From Nocardioidaceae bacterium (GTDB lineage Bacteria; Actinomycetota; Actinomycetes; Propionibacteriales; Nocardioidaceae), in the NCBI GenBank assembly GCA_013697585.1, contig JACCWP010000085.1, positions 1 through 41,914 on the forward strand: a stretch of 41,914 nucleotides of DNA, in the 5' to 3' direction. Under the pieces are notes generated by a model. The model had not been told where the DNA came from. It did not search any database and was given only the letters and a program-made list of their open reading frames with translations. Both the position numbers and the translations under genes were made by a program. Below are positions 9,456 through 19,195 of this stretch, piece after piece; the first letter of the stretch is position 1, and each line of letters begins with the position of its first letter.

Positions 9456-9538
9456 GCCGGGTTGATGGAACTGGTATACATAGCGCTCTCAAAAGGCGCC
9501 GTCCTAAGGACATGGGGGTTCGAATCCCCCACCCGGCA
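9456..9538 (+). tRNA. tRNA-Leu (anticodon CAA)
   Basis: An 83-nt class II tRNA. Acceptor stem GCCGGGT pairs perfectly with ACCCGGC, discriminator A. The D-stem is ATG/CAT around GAACTGGTATA. The anticodon arm is GCGCT-CTCAAAA-GGCGC (last pair T-G), anticodon CAA for UUG codons. The long variable arm has stem GTCC/GGAC with loop TAA. The T-arm is GGGGG-TTCGAAT-CCCCC. The terminal CCA is not fully encoded (CCC follows), so it must be added enzymatically. It lies on the plus strand between two decayed reading frames, opposite to the genes around it. TTG/UUG is a rare codon in this GC-rich genome. Confidence 0.93.
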
Positions 9539-9572
9539 CCCAACTGTCCGTGGCTGAATCGACGATGGATTC

Positions 9573-9752
9573 GTGCCACACATCCGGTCCGATGCCACGG
9601 TGGCGTCGGCTCGGCACTTGTCGGACAGGGCAGTGCGCGGCTCTGTCAACGCGGCCCATGCCCTGCTCCTCGGCTGGTACCTCGGCGACGGCTACCTGGT
9701 TCGCGCCGGCGGTGACGTGTGGGTGCTGAGCGTCTTCGACGATGCCCGCTGA
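9573..9752 (+). pseudogene. Remnant resembling an actinobacterial LAGLIDADG/HTH protein
   Basis: A 59-codon open frame whose C-terminal half reads NAAHALLLGWYLGDGYLVRA, then GGDVWVLSVFDDAR and stop. This resembles the YAYLLGLYLGDG...VWRLRIFQDARYP core that I associate with actinobacterial helix-turn-helix/LAGLIDADG-type proteins, which are often found near tRNA genes. The first 25 codons show no relation to the family's usual N-terminus, and the frame stops where the family continues for another 100 or more residues. It starts 35 nt downstream of the tRNA and ends 16 nt before the pyk stop. I regard it as a non-functional fragment. Confidence 0.55.
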
Positions 9753-9768
9753 ACTGCAGTCAGTACCG

Positions 9769-11226
9769 CTAGGCGGGGGGCGGGAGGCCGCGGTACGCGG
9801 GCGCGACCCCGTGCAACGCGTCGCCCATGCGGTGGATGCGCAGGGCGTTGGTGGAGCCGGCGATACCTGGCGGGCTGCCGGCGACGATGACGACCAGCTC
9901 ACCCTCACGGCAGCGGCCGATCTCGAGCAGGCTGCGGTCCACCTGCATGACCATCTCGTCTGTGTGCTCGACCATCGGTGTGTGGAAGGTCTCGACCCCC
10001 CAGGTCAGCGCCAGCTGTGAGCGCACCGCCTGCATCGGCGTGAAGGCCAGCACCGGGACCCGCGAGCGGTAGCGAGCCAGTCGCTTCGCCGAGTCACCCG
10101 ACGTGGTGAACGCGACCAGGAACTTGGCGTGGATCGCCTCGGCCACCTCGCCCGCGGCCTTGCACACGATTCCGCTGCGGCTCTGCGGACGCCACTCGAT
10201 GGCGGCCATCTGGTGCAGGCCGTGGTCCTCGGTCGACTCCACGATGCGAGCCATCGTGCGTACGGTCTGGATGGGGTAGTTGCCCACGCTGGTCTCGCCG
10301 GACAGCATCACCGCGTCGGCGCCGTCGAGCACCGCGTTGGCGACGTCGGAAGCCTCGGCGCGGGTCGGCCGGGCGGCCGAGATCATGGACTCGAGCATTT
10401 GCGTGGCAACGATCACGGGCTTGGCGTTGCGCCGGGCCTTGTCGATGATCTGCTTCTGCACCAGGGGGACCTCCTCGAGGGGCAGCTCCACCCCGAGGTC
10501 GCCGCGAGCCACCATGAACGCGTCGAACGCGTCGACGATCTCGTCGAGGTTCTCGATCGCCTGTGGCTTCTCGATCTTGGCGATCACTGGCACCCACACG
10601 CCGACCTCGTTCATGACCTTGCGCACGTCGTCGACGTCGGAAGCCCGGCGCACGAACGACAGGGCGATCAGGTCGACCGGCAACGCCAATGCCCAGCGCA
10701 GGTCCTCGACATCCTTGGCCGACATCGCCGGCGCGCTCACGTCGACACCAGGCAGGTTGATGCCCTTGTTGTCGCTGAGGGTGCCGCCGATCTCGACGAC
10801 GGTCCGGACATCACCGCCGTCGACCTCGCGGACGCGCAACCGCACGCGGCCGTCGTCGAGCAGCACCTCGTCGCCCGGACGGACGTCACCGGCCAGACCC
10901 CGGTACGTCGTCGAGCAGATGTCCTGGCCGCCCTCGACGTCTCGGGTGGTGATCGTGAACTTGTCGCCCTCGCCCACCGTGACGGGACCGTGGGCAAACC
11001 GGCCGAGCCGGATCTTGGGCCCCTGCAGGTCGGCCACGATGCCGATCGCCCGACCGCTGGAGTCGGAGGCCTCGCGCACCAGGTCGTAGGCAGCCTCGTG
11101 GTCGGCGTGGTCGCCGTGGCTCAGGTTGAGCCGGGCGACGTCCATGCCCGCGTCGGCGAGCTGGCGGACGCGCTCAGCAGATGCGGTCGCGGGTCCGAGC
11201 GTGCAGACGATCTTGGCTCTACGCAC
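9769..11226 (-). CDS. pyk: Pyruvate kinase
   Basis: Converts phosphoenolpyruvate and ADP to pyruvate and ATP at the end of glycolysis. The 485-residue product starts RRAKIVCTLGPATAS and has the substrate-binding barrel with NLSHGDH, LQGPKIRLG, the pyruvate kinase signature VIAKIEKPQAIENLDEI, MVARGDLGVELP, IVATQMLESMI, PTRAEASDVANAVLDGADA and MLSGETSVGNYP, then the C-terminal domain with FTTSGDSAKRLARYR. The GTG at 11226 is chosen: TAGGGT lies 8 nt upstream (leaderless) and the homology begins at once. A longer frame is open to 11280 but adds unrelated residues. It is monocistronic by layout. Confidence 0.95.
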   Translation of the reverse strand: MRRAKIVCTLGPATASAERVRQLADAGMDVARLNLSHGDHADHEAAYDLVREASDSSGRAIGIVADLQGPKIRLGRFAHGPVTVGEGDKFTITTRDVEGGQDICSTTYRGLAGDVRPGDEVLLDDGRVRLRVREVDGGDVRTVVEIGGTLSDNKGINLPGVDVSAPAMSAKDVEDLRWALALPVDLIALSFVRRASDVDDVRKVMNEVGVWVPVIAKIEKPQAIENLDEIVDAFDAFMVARGDLGVELPLEEVPLVQKQIIDKARRNAKPVIVATQMLESMISAARPTRAEASDVANAVLDGADAVMLSGETSVGNYPIQTVRTMARIVESTEDHGLHQMAAIEWRPQSRSGIVCKAAGEVAEAIHAKFLVAFTTSGDSAKRLARYRSRVPVLAFTPMQAVRSQLALTWGVETFHTPMVEHTDEMVMQVDRSLLEIGRCREGELVVIVAGSPPGIAGSTNALRIHRMGDALHGVAPAYRGLPPPA

Positions 11227-11234
11227 AGTCAGCC

Positions 11235-11240
11235 ACCCTA
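11235..11240 (-). promoter_or_regulatory. -10 element of leaderless pyk promoter
   Basis: TAGGGT on the minus strand, 8 nt before the pyk GTG. No Shine-Dalgarno is present between them. Confidence 0.5.
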
Positions 11241-11324
11241 TGCGCTGTCCCCGCTCCCAATCCCTGCCACACGACGTCATCCGGCTCGTGGCCCGTCGGC
11301 GACGATCCGCATGACGTCCGGGGG

Positions 11325-12794
11325 TCAGGCGGTGAGCGGGCGGGCGGTGGGTGTGATCGGCGCGGGAAGTGTGGTCGACCCGGTGAGCCAGGCATCGACG
11401 GCGGCGGCGCAGGCGCGACCCTCGGCGAGCGCCCAGACGATCAGCGACTGCCCGCGCCCGGCGTCGCCGGCGACGAACACACCCGACTCGCTCGACTGGT
11501 AGCCCTCGTCGCGGCGAATGGCACCCCGGTCGTCGATCGCGAGCCCGAGCTGCTCCACCACTGCGTCCTGCTCGGGGCCGGTGAAGCCCAGGGCGAGCAG
11601 TGCGAGCTGTGCCGGGATCTCACGTACGGTGCCCTCGATCTCGTGCGGGCGGCCGGACGACATGTCCACCGCTACCAACCGCAACCCGGTGAGCCTCCCG
11701 GCATCGTCGCCGAGGAACTCCTGCGTGGACGTGGCATAGACGCGGTCGCCGGCCTCCTCGTGGGCGGCCGAGACGCGGAACAGCATCGGATACGTCGGCC
11801 ACGGCTGGTGACCCGGTCGGTCGTCGCCCGGTCGGGCCAGGATCTCCAGCTGGGTGATCGACCGCGCGCCCTGCCGGATCGCCGTGCCAAGGCAGTCGGC
11901 GCCGGTGTCGCCGCCACCGATGATCACCACGTCCTTGCCGTCGGCGGTGGTCTGGCCGGGCACCTGTTCGCCGAGCGAGGCCCGGTTGGACTGCGGCAGA
12001 TAGTCCATCGCCTGGCACACGCCGTCGAGGTCGCGACCCGGCACGGGCAGGTCGCGGCTGACCGTGGCACCGATGGCCAGCACCACGGCGTCGTACCGGT
12101 CGCGCAGTGCACGGCCGGTCAGGTCGCCTGCTCCGACGTCGATCGCGGGCCGAAACACCGTGCCCTCACGGCGCATCTGCTCGACCCTGCGGTCGAGATG
12201 CACCTTCTCCATCTTGAACTCGGGGATGCCGTAGCGCAGCAGCCCACCGATCCGGTCGGCGCGTTCGTAGACGGCGACGGTGTGCCCCGAGCGGGTGAGC
12301 TGTTGCGCGGCGGCGAGCCCCGCAGGTCCGGAGCCCACGACGGCGATCGTTCGGCCGGTCAGCCACTCGGGGGGTTGCGGGCGCACGTTGCCGTCCGCCC
12401 AGGCCTTGTCGATGATCGCGACCTCGACGTTCTTGATCGTCACGGCATCGGCGTTTATGGCGACGACGCAGGCCGGTTCGCACGGCGCCGGACACAGCCG
12501 GCCGGTGAACTCCGGGAAGTTGTTGGTCGCGTGCAGCCGGTCGATGGCTGCCTCCCAGTCGCCGCGCCACACCAGCTCGTTCCACTCCGGTATCAGGTTG
12601 CCTAGCGGGCAGCCGGAGTGGCAGAACGGGATCCCGCAGTCCATGCAGCGCCCGGCCTGCTCGCCGATGATCGGCAGCAGGGCCCTGCCGATGCCGCCGG
12701 GGTAGACCTCGTTCCAGTCGTGCACGCGCTCCTCGACCGGGCGTCGCTCGGGCGTTTGGCGCGGCGTCTCGAGAAAGCCCCTCGGGTCAGCCAA
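11325..12794 (-). CDS. gltD: Glutamate synthase small subunit
   Basis: Beta subunit of NADPH-dependent GOGAT: it takes electrons from NADPH through FAD and iron-sulfur clusters to the large subunit. The 489-residue product has the N-terminal cluster cysteines in [18 protein letters not shown] and [14 protein letters not shown], the FAD-binding [13 protein letters not shown] with [19 protein letters not shown], the NADPH-binding [18 protein letters not shown] and a C-terminal [22 protein letters not shown]. The start is TTG at 12794, overlapping the gltB stop by 8 nt; residues [12 protein letters not shown] right after it match the family start, so an unusual start codon is the best choice. 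Co-translated with gltB. Confidence 0.94.
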   Translation of the reverse strand: MADPRGFLETPRQTPERRPVEERVHDWNEVYPGGIGRALLPIIGEQAGRCMDCGIPFCHSGCPLGNLIPEWNELVWRGDWEAAIDRLHATNNFPEFTGRLCPAPCEPACVVAINADAVTIKNVEVAIIDKAWADGNVRPQPPEWLTGRTIAVVGSGPAGLAAAQQLTRSGHTVAVYERADRIGGLLRYGIPEFKMEKVHLDRRVEQMRREGTVFRPAIDVGAGDLTGRALRDRYDAVVLAIGATVSRDLPVPGRDLDGVCQAMDYLPQSNRASLGEQVPGQTTADGKDVVIIGGGDTGADCLGTAIRQGARSITQLEILARPGDDRPGHQPWPTYPMLFRVSAAHEEAGDRVYATSTQEFLGDDAGRLTGLRLVAVDMSSGRPHEIEGTVREIPAQLALLALGFTGPEQDAVVEQLGLAIDDRGAIRRDEGYQSSESGVFVAGDAGRGQSLIVWALAEGRACAAAVDAWLTGSTTLPAPITPTARPLTA

Positions 12795-15700
12795 CGCTCC
12801 CGGCCTCCATCATCTGCTGCTCGGTCGCTTGCTCGTCGAGCCCCCGCCGCTCGGCCTCCCGTTTGGCCTCGAGCACCCTGCGGTACGTGCTGGGCAGCAC
12901 CCGGGTGAAGCGCCCCGCCGCCGTGGCCGGTTCGGCCAGCAGCATCGCGGCGACGGCGGAACCGGTCTCCTCGCCGTGACGGCGGATCAGCTCGAGCAGC
13001 TCAGCGGCCATCTCGTCGGGCACCGGACCCAGCTCGACCAGCTCGGGGTTGACCCGTCGCTGGTCGAGGTCGAGCACGTAGGCCACACCACCTGACATGC
13101 CGGCGGCGAAGTTGCGACCGGTCTCGCCCAGCACCACCACACGCCCGCCCGTCATGTACTCGCAGCCGTGGTCTCCCGTGCCTTCGACGACCGCGGTGAC
13201 GCCGGAGTTGCGTACGCAGAACCGCTCGCCGACCTTGCCACGGACGAAGATCTCGCCCGACGTGGCGCCATAAGCGATGACGTTGCCGGCGACGATCTGC
13301 TCCTCCGCCACAAACCCCGCCGACCGGTCGGGACGCAGCACGATGCGCCCCCCGGACAGGCCCTTGCCGAGGTAGTCGTTGGCGTCACCCTCGAGGCGCA
13401 ACGTCACGCCACGTGGTACGAACGCGCCGAACGACTGACCGGCAGAGCCGGTGAGCGTGATGTCGATCGTGCCGTCGGGCAGGCCCTGTGCACCGTAGCG
13501 CTTGGTGATCTCGTGCCCGAGGATCGTGCCGACGGTGCGGTTGACGTTGCGGATGGGCAGCTGTGCCCGCACCGGTTCGCTTCGTTCGAGCGCGTCGGCC
13601 GCCAACCGTACGAGCTCGTTGTCGAGCGCCTTGTCGAGGCCGTGGTCCTGCTTGTTGGTGCAGCGCCGCGCCGCGCCGGCAGGCAGGTCCGGTACGTGCA
13701 GCAGCGGAGTCAGGTCGAGCCCGTGCGCCTTCCAGTGCTCGACGGCCGGCTGCACGTCGAGGGACTCGGCGTGACCGATCGCCTCCTCGAGGCTGCGAAA
13801 CCCCAGCCCGGCCAGGTGTTCGCGCACCTCCTCAGCGACGTACTCGAAGAAGCGCACCACGAAGTCTGCCTGCCCCGTGTAGCGCTTGCGCAGCTCGCGG
13901 TTCTGCGTGGCGACGCCGACGGGGCAGGTGTCGAGATGGCAGACGCGCATCATCACGCATCCCGCGACGACCAGCGGGGCGGTGGCGAAGCCGTACTCCT
14001 CCGCACCCAGCAGCGCCGCGACGACCACGTCGCGCCCGGTCTTGAGCTGGCCGTCGGTCTGCACGACGATCCGGTCTCGCAGACCGTTGAGCAGCAACGT
14101 CTGCTGGGTCTCCGCAAGCCCCAGCTCCCACGGCCCACCAGCGTGCTTGAGCGACGTCAGTGGCGCCGCGCCGGTGCCACCGTCGTGGCCAGAGATGAGC
14201 ACCACGTCGGCGTGCGCCTTGGACACCCCGGCCGCCACGGTGCCCACACCGACCTCCGCGACGAGCTTGACGTGGACGCGCGCGGCTGGGTTGGCGTTCT
14301 TGAGGTCGTGGATGAGCTGCTTGAGGTCCTCGATCGAGTAGATGTCGTGGTGCGGCGGCGGCGAGATGAGGCCGACCCCCGGTGTCGAGAACCGGGTGCT
14401 CGCGATCCACGGATAGACCTTGGGCCCGGGCAGCTGGCCGCCCTCGCCCGGTTTGGCGCCCTGCGCCATCTTGATCTGGATGTCGTCGGCGTTGGTCAGG
14501 TAGTCGGCCGTCACGCCGAACCGTCCTGAGGCCACCTGCTTGACCGCGCTGCGCCGCTCGGGGTCGTACAACCGGTCGACGTCCTCACCCCCCTCACCCG
14601 TGTTGGACTTGCCGCCCAGCCGGTTCATCGCGATGGCGAGCGTCTCGTGGGCCTCCGCACTGATCGAGCCGTACGACATCGCTCCGGTCGAGAATCGCTT
14701 GACGATCTCGCTGACCGGCTCGACCTCGTCGATCGGCACCGGCTGACGTTGGCCCTCGCGGAACCCGAACAGCCCGCGCAGCGTCATCAGCCGCTGCGAC
14801 TGCTGGTCGACGCGGCTGGTGTAGGCCTTGTACACGTCGTACTGGCCGGTGCGGGTCGAGTGCTGCAGCCGGAACACCGTCTCGGGGTCGAACAGGTGCT
14901 CGGCTCCCCCGCGACGCCACTGGTACTCGCCGCCCGACTCCAACCGCCGGTGCGACTGCGGCACGCCGTCGGTCGGGTACGCGCGCGCGTGACGACTGCG
15001 CACCTCCTCGGCCACGATGTCGAGGCCAATGCCAGCGAGCTTGCTGGTCGTACCGGTGAAGTAGCGGTCGACGACCTCCGGCGACAGACCGACGGCTTCG
15101 AAGATCTGCGCCCCGGTGTAAGACGCGACGGTCGAGACGCCCATCTTGCTCATCACCTTGAGCACGCCCTTGCCGAGCGCCTTGACCAGGTTGGCGACGG
15201 CCACCTCGGGGGCGACGTCGGACAGGAACACCCCGGCGCGAGCAAGGTCCTCAGCCGACTCCATGGCCAGATAGGGGTTCACGGCCGCAGCGCCGTAGCC
15301 GATGAGCAGCGCGACATGGTGCACCTCGCGCACGTCGCCGGCCTCGACTACGAGACCGACCCGGGTACGGCCCTTCTCGCGCACCAGGTGGTGGTGCACG
15401 GCACCGCACAGCAGCAACGACGGGATCGGCGCGAGGTCGGGTGTGGCGTGCCGGTCGGACAGCACGATGGTGCGCGCCCCTGTCGCGATCGCCTCCGAGA
15501 CCTCCGCGCAGATCTGGTCGAGCCGCTCGCGCAGGGCGGGTGCGCCACCGTCGACGGGGAACAGTCCCTTGACCACGTGCGCGTCGAGACCGGGCTGGTC
15601 GCCGTCACGGTTGATGTGGATGAGCTTGGCCAGGTCGTCGTTGTCGATGACCGGGAACGGCAGCACGACCTGGCGACACGACGCCGGTCCAGGCTCGAGC

Positions 15701-17325
15701 AGGTTGCCCTCCGGGCCGATCGAGCCAGCCAACGACGTGACCAGCTCCTCACGGATCGCGTCCAGGGGTGGGTTGGTCACCTGAGCGAACAGCTGGCTGA
15801 AGTAGTCGAACAGCAGCCGGGGCCGCTGGGAGAGGACGGCAATCGGGGTGTCCGTGCCCATCGACCCGATCGGCTCGGCCGCGGTACGCGCCATGGGGGC
15901 CACCAGGATCCGCAGCTCTTCCTCGGTGTAGCCGAACACCTGTTGTCGCCGCGTCACGGAGGCGTGGGTGTGCACGACGTGCTCGCGGTCGGGCAGCAGG
16001 TCGAGCCGCATCAGGCCGGCGTGCAGCCACTCGTCGTAGGGTTCCGCGGCAGCGAGCGTCTGCTTGAGCTCGTCGTCCTCGATGATGCGCTGCTCGCCGG
16101 TGTCGACGAGGAACATCCGGCCCGGTTGCAGCCGGCCCTTGCGGACCACCGACCTCGGGTCGAGGTCGAGCACACCGACCTCGGAGGCCAGCACCACGAG
16201 GCCCTCGTCGGTCACCCAGAAGCGACCCGGGCGCAGACCGTTGCGGTCGAGGACCGCGCCGACCTGGTTCCCGTCGGTGAACACGACGCAGGCAGGACCG
16301 TCCCACGGCTCCATCACGGTGGAGTGGAACTCATAGAACGCCCGCCTGGCGGCGCCCATCTCGGCGTGGTTCTCCCAGGCCTCCGGGATCATCATCAGCA
16401 CCGCGTGCGGCAACGAGCGGCCGCCGAGGTGCAGCAGCTCGAGCACCTCGTCGAACGATGCCGAGTCGGACCCGGTGTTGTCGCAGATCGGGAACAACCG
16501 GTCGAGGTCGCCAGGCAACAGGTCACTCTCGAGCAACGCCTCCCTGGCGCGCATCCAGTTGCGGTTGCCTTGCACAGTGTTGATCTCGCCGTTGTGTGCG
16601 ATGAAGCGGAAGGGGTGCGCGAGTGGCCAGCTCGGGAAGGTGTTGGTCGAGAACCGACTGTGCACGACGGCCAGGGCACTGGCCAGCCGCTCGTCGCGCA
16701 GCTCGGGATAGAAGTCGTCCAGCTGCTGGGGGGTCAGCATCCCCTTGTAACCGAGGGTTCGCGAGGACAGCGTGGGAAAGTAGACCCCCGCCTCGTGTTC
16801 GGCCCGCTTGCGCAGGCAGAAGGCCAACCGGTCGAGTGCTACGCCGCGCACCGGCGAGCCCGCCGGCACCACGAACAGCTGGGCGAAGGCGGGCATGCAG
16901 CCGCGCGAGATCGTGCCGAGCGAGGTCGGGTCGACCGGCACGTCTCGCCAGCCGATGACCCGCAATCCCTCCTCTGCAGCCAACCTCTCGACGGCAGCCC
17001 GCGCCTTGCCGCCCTCCTCCTTCTCGGACGGCAGGAACGCGGTACCCACCGCGTACCCGCCCGGCGGCGGCAGGTCGATGTCGCACACCGCTCGCAGGAA
17101 CGCGTCGGGTACCTGGAGGAGGATGCCTGCCCCGTCGCCCGACTCGACCTCAGCGCCGGAGGCACCGCGGTGGTCGAGGTTGCGCAGTGCGGTCAGTGCC
17201 TGGTCGATGATGTCGCGCCTGGCGACGCCTGTGAGAGTGGCCACGAATGCCACGCCGCACGCGTCGTGCTCGTGCCGCCCGTCGTACAGGCCCTGCGGTG
17301 CGGGGGTGGTGCGGGTCGCAGGCAC
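12787..17325 (-). CDS. gltB: Glutamate synthase large subunit
   Basis: Catalyses glutamine + 2-oxoglutarate to two glutamates. The 1512-residue product has normal length. A 22-residue propeptide precedes Cys23 ([14 protein letters not shown]), the expected N-terminal nucleophile of the class II glutaminase, with [16 protein letters not shown] and [11 protein letters not shown] following. The central domain, then the FMN-binding synthase domain ([50 protein letters not shown]) with 3Fe-4S cysteines in [18 protein letters not shown], and a C-terminal GXGXG domain ([36 protein letters not shown]) complete it. GTG at 17325 follows AGAGGTGG. A 2.8-kb open frame on the opposite strand is a codon-bias shadow. 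Confidence 0.96.
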   Translation of the reverse strand: MPATRTTPAPQGLYDGRHEHDACGVAFVATLTGVARRDIIDQALTALRNLDHRGASGAEVESGDGAGILLQVPDAFLRAVCDIDLPPPGGYAVGTAFLPSEKEEGGKARAAVERLAAEEGLRVIGWRDVPVDPTSLGTISRGCMPAFAQLFVVPAGSPVRGVALDRLAFCLRKRAEHEAGVYFPTLSSRTLGYKGMLTPQQLDDFYPELRDERLASALAVVHSRFSTNTFPSWPLAHPFRFIAHNGEINTVQGNRNWMRAREALLESDLLPGDLDRLFPICDNTGSDSASFDEVLELLHLGGRSLPHAVLMMIPEAWENHAEMGAARRAFYEFHSTVMEPWDGPACVVFTDGNQVGAVLDRNGLRPGRFWVTDEGLVVLASEVGVLDLDPRSVVRKGRLQPGRMFLVDTGEQRIIEDDELKQTLAAAEPYDEWLHAGLMRLDLLPDREHVVHTHASVTRRQQVFGYTEEELRILVAPMARTAAEPIGSMGTDTPIAVLSQRPRLLFDYFSQLFAQVTNPPLDAIREELVTSLAGSIGPEGNLLEPGPASCRQVVLPFPVIDNDDLAKLIHINRDGDQPGLDAHVVKGLFPVDGGAPALRERLDQICAEVSEAIATGARTIVLSDRHATPDLAPIPSLLLCGAVHHHLVREKGRTRVGLVVEAGDVREVHHVALLIGYGAAAVNPYLAMESAEDLARAGVFLSDVAPEVAVANLVKALGKGVLKVMSKMGVSTVASYTGAQIFEAVGLSPEVVDRYFTGTTSKLAGIGLDIVAEEVRSRHARAYPTDGVPQSHRRLESGGEYQWRRGGAEHLFDPETVFRLQHSTRTGQYDVYKAYTSRVDQQSQRLMTLRGLFGFREGQRQPVPIDEVEPVSEIVKRFSTGAMSYGSISAEAHETLAIAMNRLGGKSNTGEGGEDVDRLYDPERRSAVKQVASGRFGVTADYLTNADDIQIKMAQGAKPGEGGQLPGPKVYPWIASTRFSTPGVGLISPPPHHDIYSIEDLKQLIHDLKNANPAARVHVKLVAEVGVGTVAAGVSKAHADVVLISGHDGGTGAAPLTSLKHAGGPWELGLAETQQTLLLNGLRDRIVVQTDGQLKTGRDVVVAALLGAEEYGFATAPLVVAGCVMMRVCHLDTCPVGVATQNRELRKRYTGQADFVVRFFEYVAEEVREHLAGLGFRSLEEAIGHAESLDVQPAVEHWKAHGLDLTPLLHVPDLPAGAARRCTNKQDHGLDKALDNELVRLAADALERSEPVRAQLPIRNVNRTVGTILGHEITKRYGAQGLPDGTIDITLTGSAGQSFGAFVPRGVTLRLEGDANDYLGKGLSGGRIVLRPDRSAGFVAEEQIVAGNVIAYGATSGEIFVRGKVGERFCVRNSGVTAVVEGTGDHGCEYMTGGRVVVLGETGRNFAAGMSGGVAYVLDLDQRRVNPELVELGPVPDEMAAELLELIRRHGEETGSAVAAMLLAEPATAAGRFTRVLPSTYRRVLEAKREAERRGLDEQATEQQMMEAGSVG

Positions 17326-17403
17326 GGACCACCTCTTCTGAGTTCATGCTGCCGGTGTGGCCGGCGGAGGCGGGACGACGTCGGCCCAGGCGGTGCTGCG
17401 GTC

Positions 17404-17409
17404 AGCGTA
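17404..17409 (-). promoter_or_regulatory. Possible -10 element of gltBD
   Basis: TACGCT on the minus strand, giving a leader of about 70 nt before gltB. It lies just downstream of the inverted repeat at 17434-17475. Confidence 0.35.
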
Positions 17410-17433
17410 CACAAGCCCAACCCCCGGCCGAGT

Positions 17434-17475
17434 GATCCGACCTCACGCCTGCCCTGACTGACGACAGGTCGGATC
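17434..17475 (-). terminator. Perfect 10-bp inverted repeat between lgt and gltB
   Basis: GATCCGACCT and AGGTCGGATC form a perfect 10-bp stem around a 22-nt loop, 30 nt after the lgt stop. It may end the trp-lgt transcript or be an operator for gltBD; there is no U-run. Confidence 0.5.
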
Positions 17476-17505
17476 GTCGACCGGGCCCGTGCCGCGAGCT
17501 CCGCC

Positions 17506-18513
17506 TCAGCGCTCGGGCGGCGGCGGTGACCCCGCGGCCGTCTCATCAGTCTCGCGCCGCGTGAGGCTTTCACGCGAGCCGCCAGCCCGGCCGGTGGGGA
17601 CGTCACGCGGCTGGCCGGGCTCATCCGAGTCCGAGTCCGAGTCCGAGTCCGGGTCCGAGTCCGTCGGCTCCTCCGGCGCGGGCTCGCGGCCGGGCAGCCA
17701 GACCGACTCCTCCCGGCCGGGCCGCAGCCGGGCGCTGACCGCCAGGTAGCCGACCGCCAGCACCAGGACGGCCAGCGAGGTCCACACGTTGAGCCGGAAC
17801 GGCCCGACCTGCAGCGCCTCGTCGATCCGCAGGTCCTCGATCCAGACCCGACCGAGGGTGTAGAGCGCCACGTACAGCGCGAACGCGCGGCCGTGGCCGA
17901 GCCGGCGTCTGCGGTCGATCCAGATCACCGCGACCGCCACACCGACGTTCCACAGCGACTCGTAGAGGAACGTCGGATGGAAGGTGGCGAACTCCGCGAA
18001 CTCCACCGGACGGTTCTCGAGGTCGATCTCCAGCCCCCACGCCAGGTCGGTGGGGCGACCGAACAGCTCCTGGTTGAACCAGTTGCCCCACCGGCCGATC
18101 GCCTGGGCGAGCACGATGCCGGGAGCGACGGCGTCGGCAAAGACGGGAAGCCGGACGCCTGCCCGGCGGCACCCGATCCAGGCACCGAGCGCGCCGAGCG
18201 CGACCGCGCCCCAGATGCCGAGCCCGCCCTGCCAGACGTACAGCGCGCTGACCAGGGACCCGTCGTCGCCGAAGTAGAGGTCGGGGGTGGTGACCACGTG
18301 GTAGAGCCGGGCACCCACCAGGCCGAACGGGATCGCCCACACGGCGACGTCGTAGACCACTCCCGGCTGCCCACCCCGGCCCGCCCAGCGGCGCTCCCCC
18401 AGCCACAAGGCGACAACGACGCCGGCCACAATGCACAGCGCGTACGCCCGCAGCGGCACGGGGCCGAGGTACCAGATGCCCTGCTCGGGGCTGGGGATCG
18501 AGGCGAGCAGCAC
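17506..18513 (-). CDS. lgt: Phosphatidylglycerol:prolipoprotein diacylglyceryl transferase
   Basis: Membrane enzyme that attaches diacylglycerol to the lipobox Cys of prolipoproteins. The 335-residue product starts LLASIPSPEQGIWYLGPVPLRAY and has the Lgt marks GARLYHVVT, WQGGLGIWGAVALGALG, the signature GRWGNWFNQELFGRPTDLAW and HPTFLYESLWN, with about seven membrane segments. The enzyme core ends near residue 270. A long disordered tail follows, with a run of Asp-Ser pairs coded by hexanucleotide repeats and a Pro-rich end. The start is GTG at 18513, 7 nt after the SCO1 gene stop, with GGAGGGATGA upstream. It is the last gene of the his-trp run. Confidence 0.94.
   Translation of the reverse strand: MLLASIPSPEQGIWYLGPVPLRAYALCIVAGVVVALWLGERRWAGRGGQPGVVYDVAVWAIPFGLVGARLYHVVTTPDLYFGDDGSLVSALYVWQGGLGIWGAVALGALGAWIGCRRAGVRLPVFADAVAPGIVLAQAIGRWGNWFNQELFGRPTDLAWGLEIDLENRPVEFAEFATFHPTFLYESLWNVGVAVAVIWIDRRRRLGHGRAFALYVALYTLGRVWIEDLRIDEALQVGPFRLNVWTSLAVLVLAVGYLAVSARLRPGREESVWLPGREPAPEEPTDSDPDSDSDSDSDEPGQPRDVPTGRAGGSRESLTRRETDETAAGSPPPPER
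17627..17662. repeat. Hexanucleotide repeat in the lgt C-terminal tail
   Basis: Six in-frame GAGTCC-type units (the fifth is GGGTCC), read on the minus strand as Asp-Ser pairs with one Asp-Pro. Copy-number change would alter tail length by two residues per unit without shifting the frame. Confidence 0.9.
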
Positions 18514-18520
18514 GGTCGAG

Positions 18521-19195
18521 TCATCCCTCCTGGTCGGCGAGCACGACGAGGTCGGCGGCCAGGTCCTCGGCGGAGACGCCCTCGGTCCAGACCACCATCC
18601 CGGCATCGCCCGCGTAGCCGACCAGCTGGGCGCCGTGACCCACCTCGAAGCCGCCGCTGGGCAGGCGTCGGCCCTGCTCGACCGGCACCCCCATCGTCTC
18701 GGCCATCGTCATGATCGTGTCGAGGTCGCCGGTCAGGCCGCTGAAGCCCGGATCGAAGCGGTCCAGGTAGGCGCGCAACGTCTGCGGGTCGTCGCGGGCC
18801 GGGTCGCTTGTCACCAGCACCACCTCGACCTGCGCGGCGACGTCGGCGGGTAGCCGGGCGACCGCCAGGGCGAGGTCGGCCATGATCAACGGGCACACGT
18901 CGGGACAGTGCGTGTAGCCGAAGAAGAACACCCGCACGGCACCGTCGAGGTCGGTCGGGACGCGTGTCGTCGCACCGGCCTGGTCGGTCAGCGTGACCTC
19001 GGGCATGGGAAACGGTGGGTCGATCTCGACCCCTGCGTAGGGTCCGCTGTGACTCGATCGGGACTCGATCACCACCGGGGACCCGTCACCGTCGGCCGCC
19101 GCACCCCCCGCACCGCAACCAGCCAGCGCCAGCGCGAGCACGGTTCCCGCCACCAGCCGTCGCCACCACCACGGGTGAGTGCCAGGGCTCCTCAC
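18521..19195 (-). CDS. SCO1/SenC-family copper-binding lipoprotein
   Basis: Thioredoxin-fold protein of the SCO1/SenC/PrrC family, which delivers copper to or maintains cysteines of cytochrome c oxidase. The 224-residue product has a lipoprotein signal with lipobox LALAGC (Cys27). The copper/redox motif CPDVC (Cys97, Cys101) sits in FFFGYTHCPDVCPLIMADLA, and the third ligand His187 is in GHGAQLVGY, so all three metal ligands are present. Between them are VLVTSDPARDDPQTLRAYL and FSGLTGD, typical of the family. It should face the outside of the membrane. Its GTG overlaps the trpA stop by 4 nt, and lgt, the enzyme that would lipidate it, is next. A copper chaperone inside a tryptophan run is unusual. 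Confidence 0.9.
   Translation of the reverse strand: MRSPGTHPWWWRRLVAGTVLALALAGCGAGGAAADGDGSPVVIESRSSHSGPYAGVEIDPPFPMPEVTLTDQAGATTRVPTDLDGAVRVFFFGYTHCPDVCPLIMADLALAVARLPADVAAQVEVVLVTSDPARDDPQTLRAYLDRFDPGFSGLTGDLDTIMTMAETMGVPVEQGRRLPSGGFEVGHGAQLVGYAGDAGMVVWTEGVSAEDLAADLVVLADQEG

Noticed and set aside
8972-9649. A 225-codon minus-strand frame over the tRNA region
   Set aside because: It crosses the tRNA and repeats, and only its ANTAR-like stretch is meaningful; treated as a remnant instead.
9456-9752. An active integrated element at the tRNA
   Set aside because: No integrase, no second attachment site and no tRNA-end duplication in the window; only a short fragment is present.
14647-17457. 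A 936-codon open frame on the plus strand opposite gltB
   Set aside because: Opposite frame of a long high-GC gene; no recognisable domain, and gltB on the other strand is complete.
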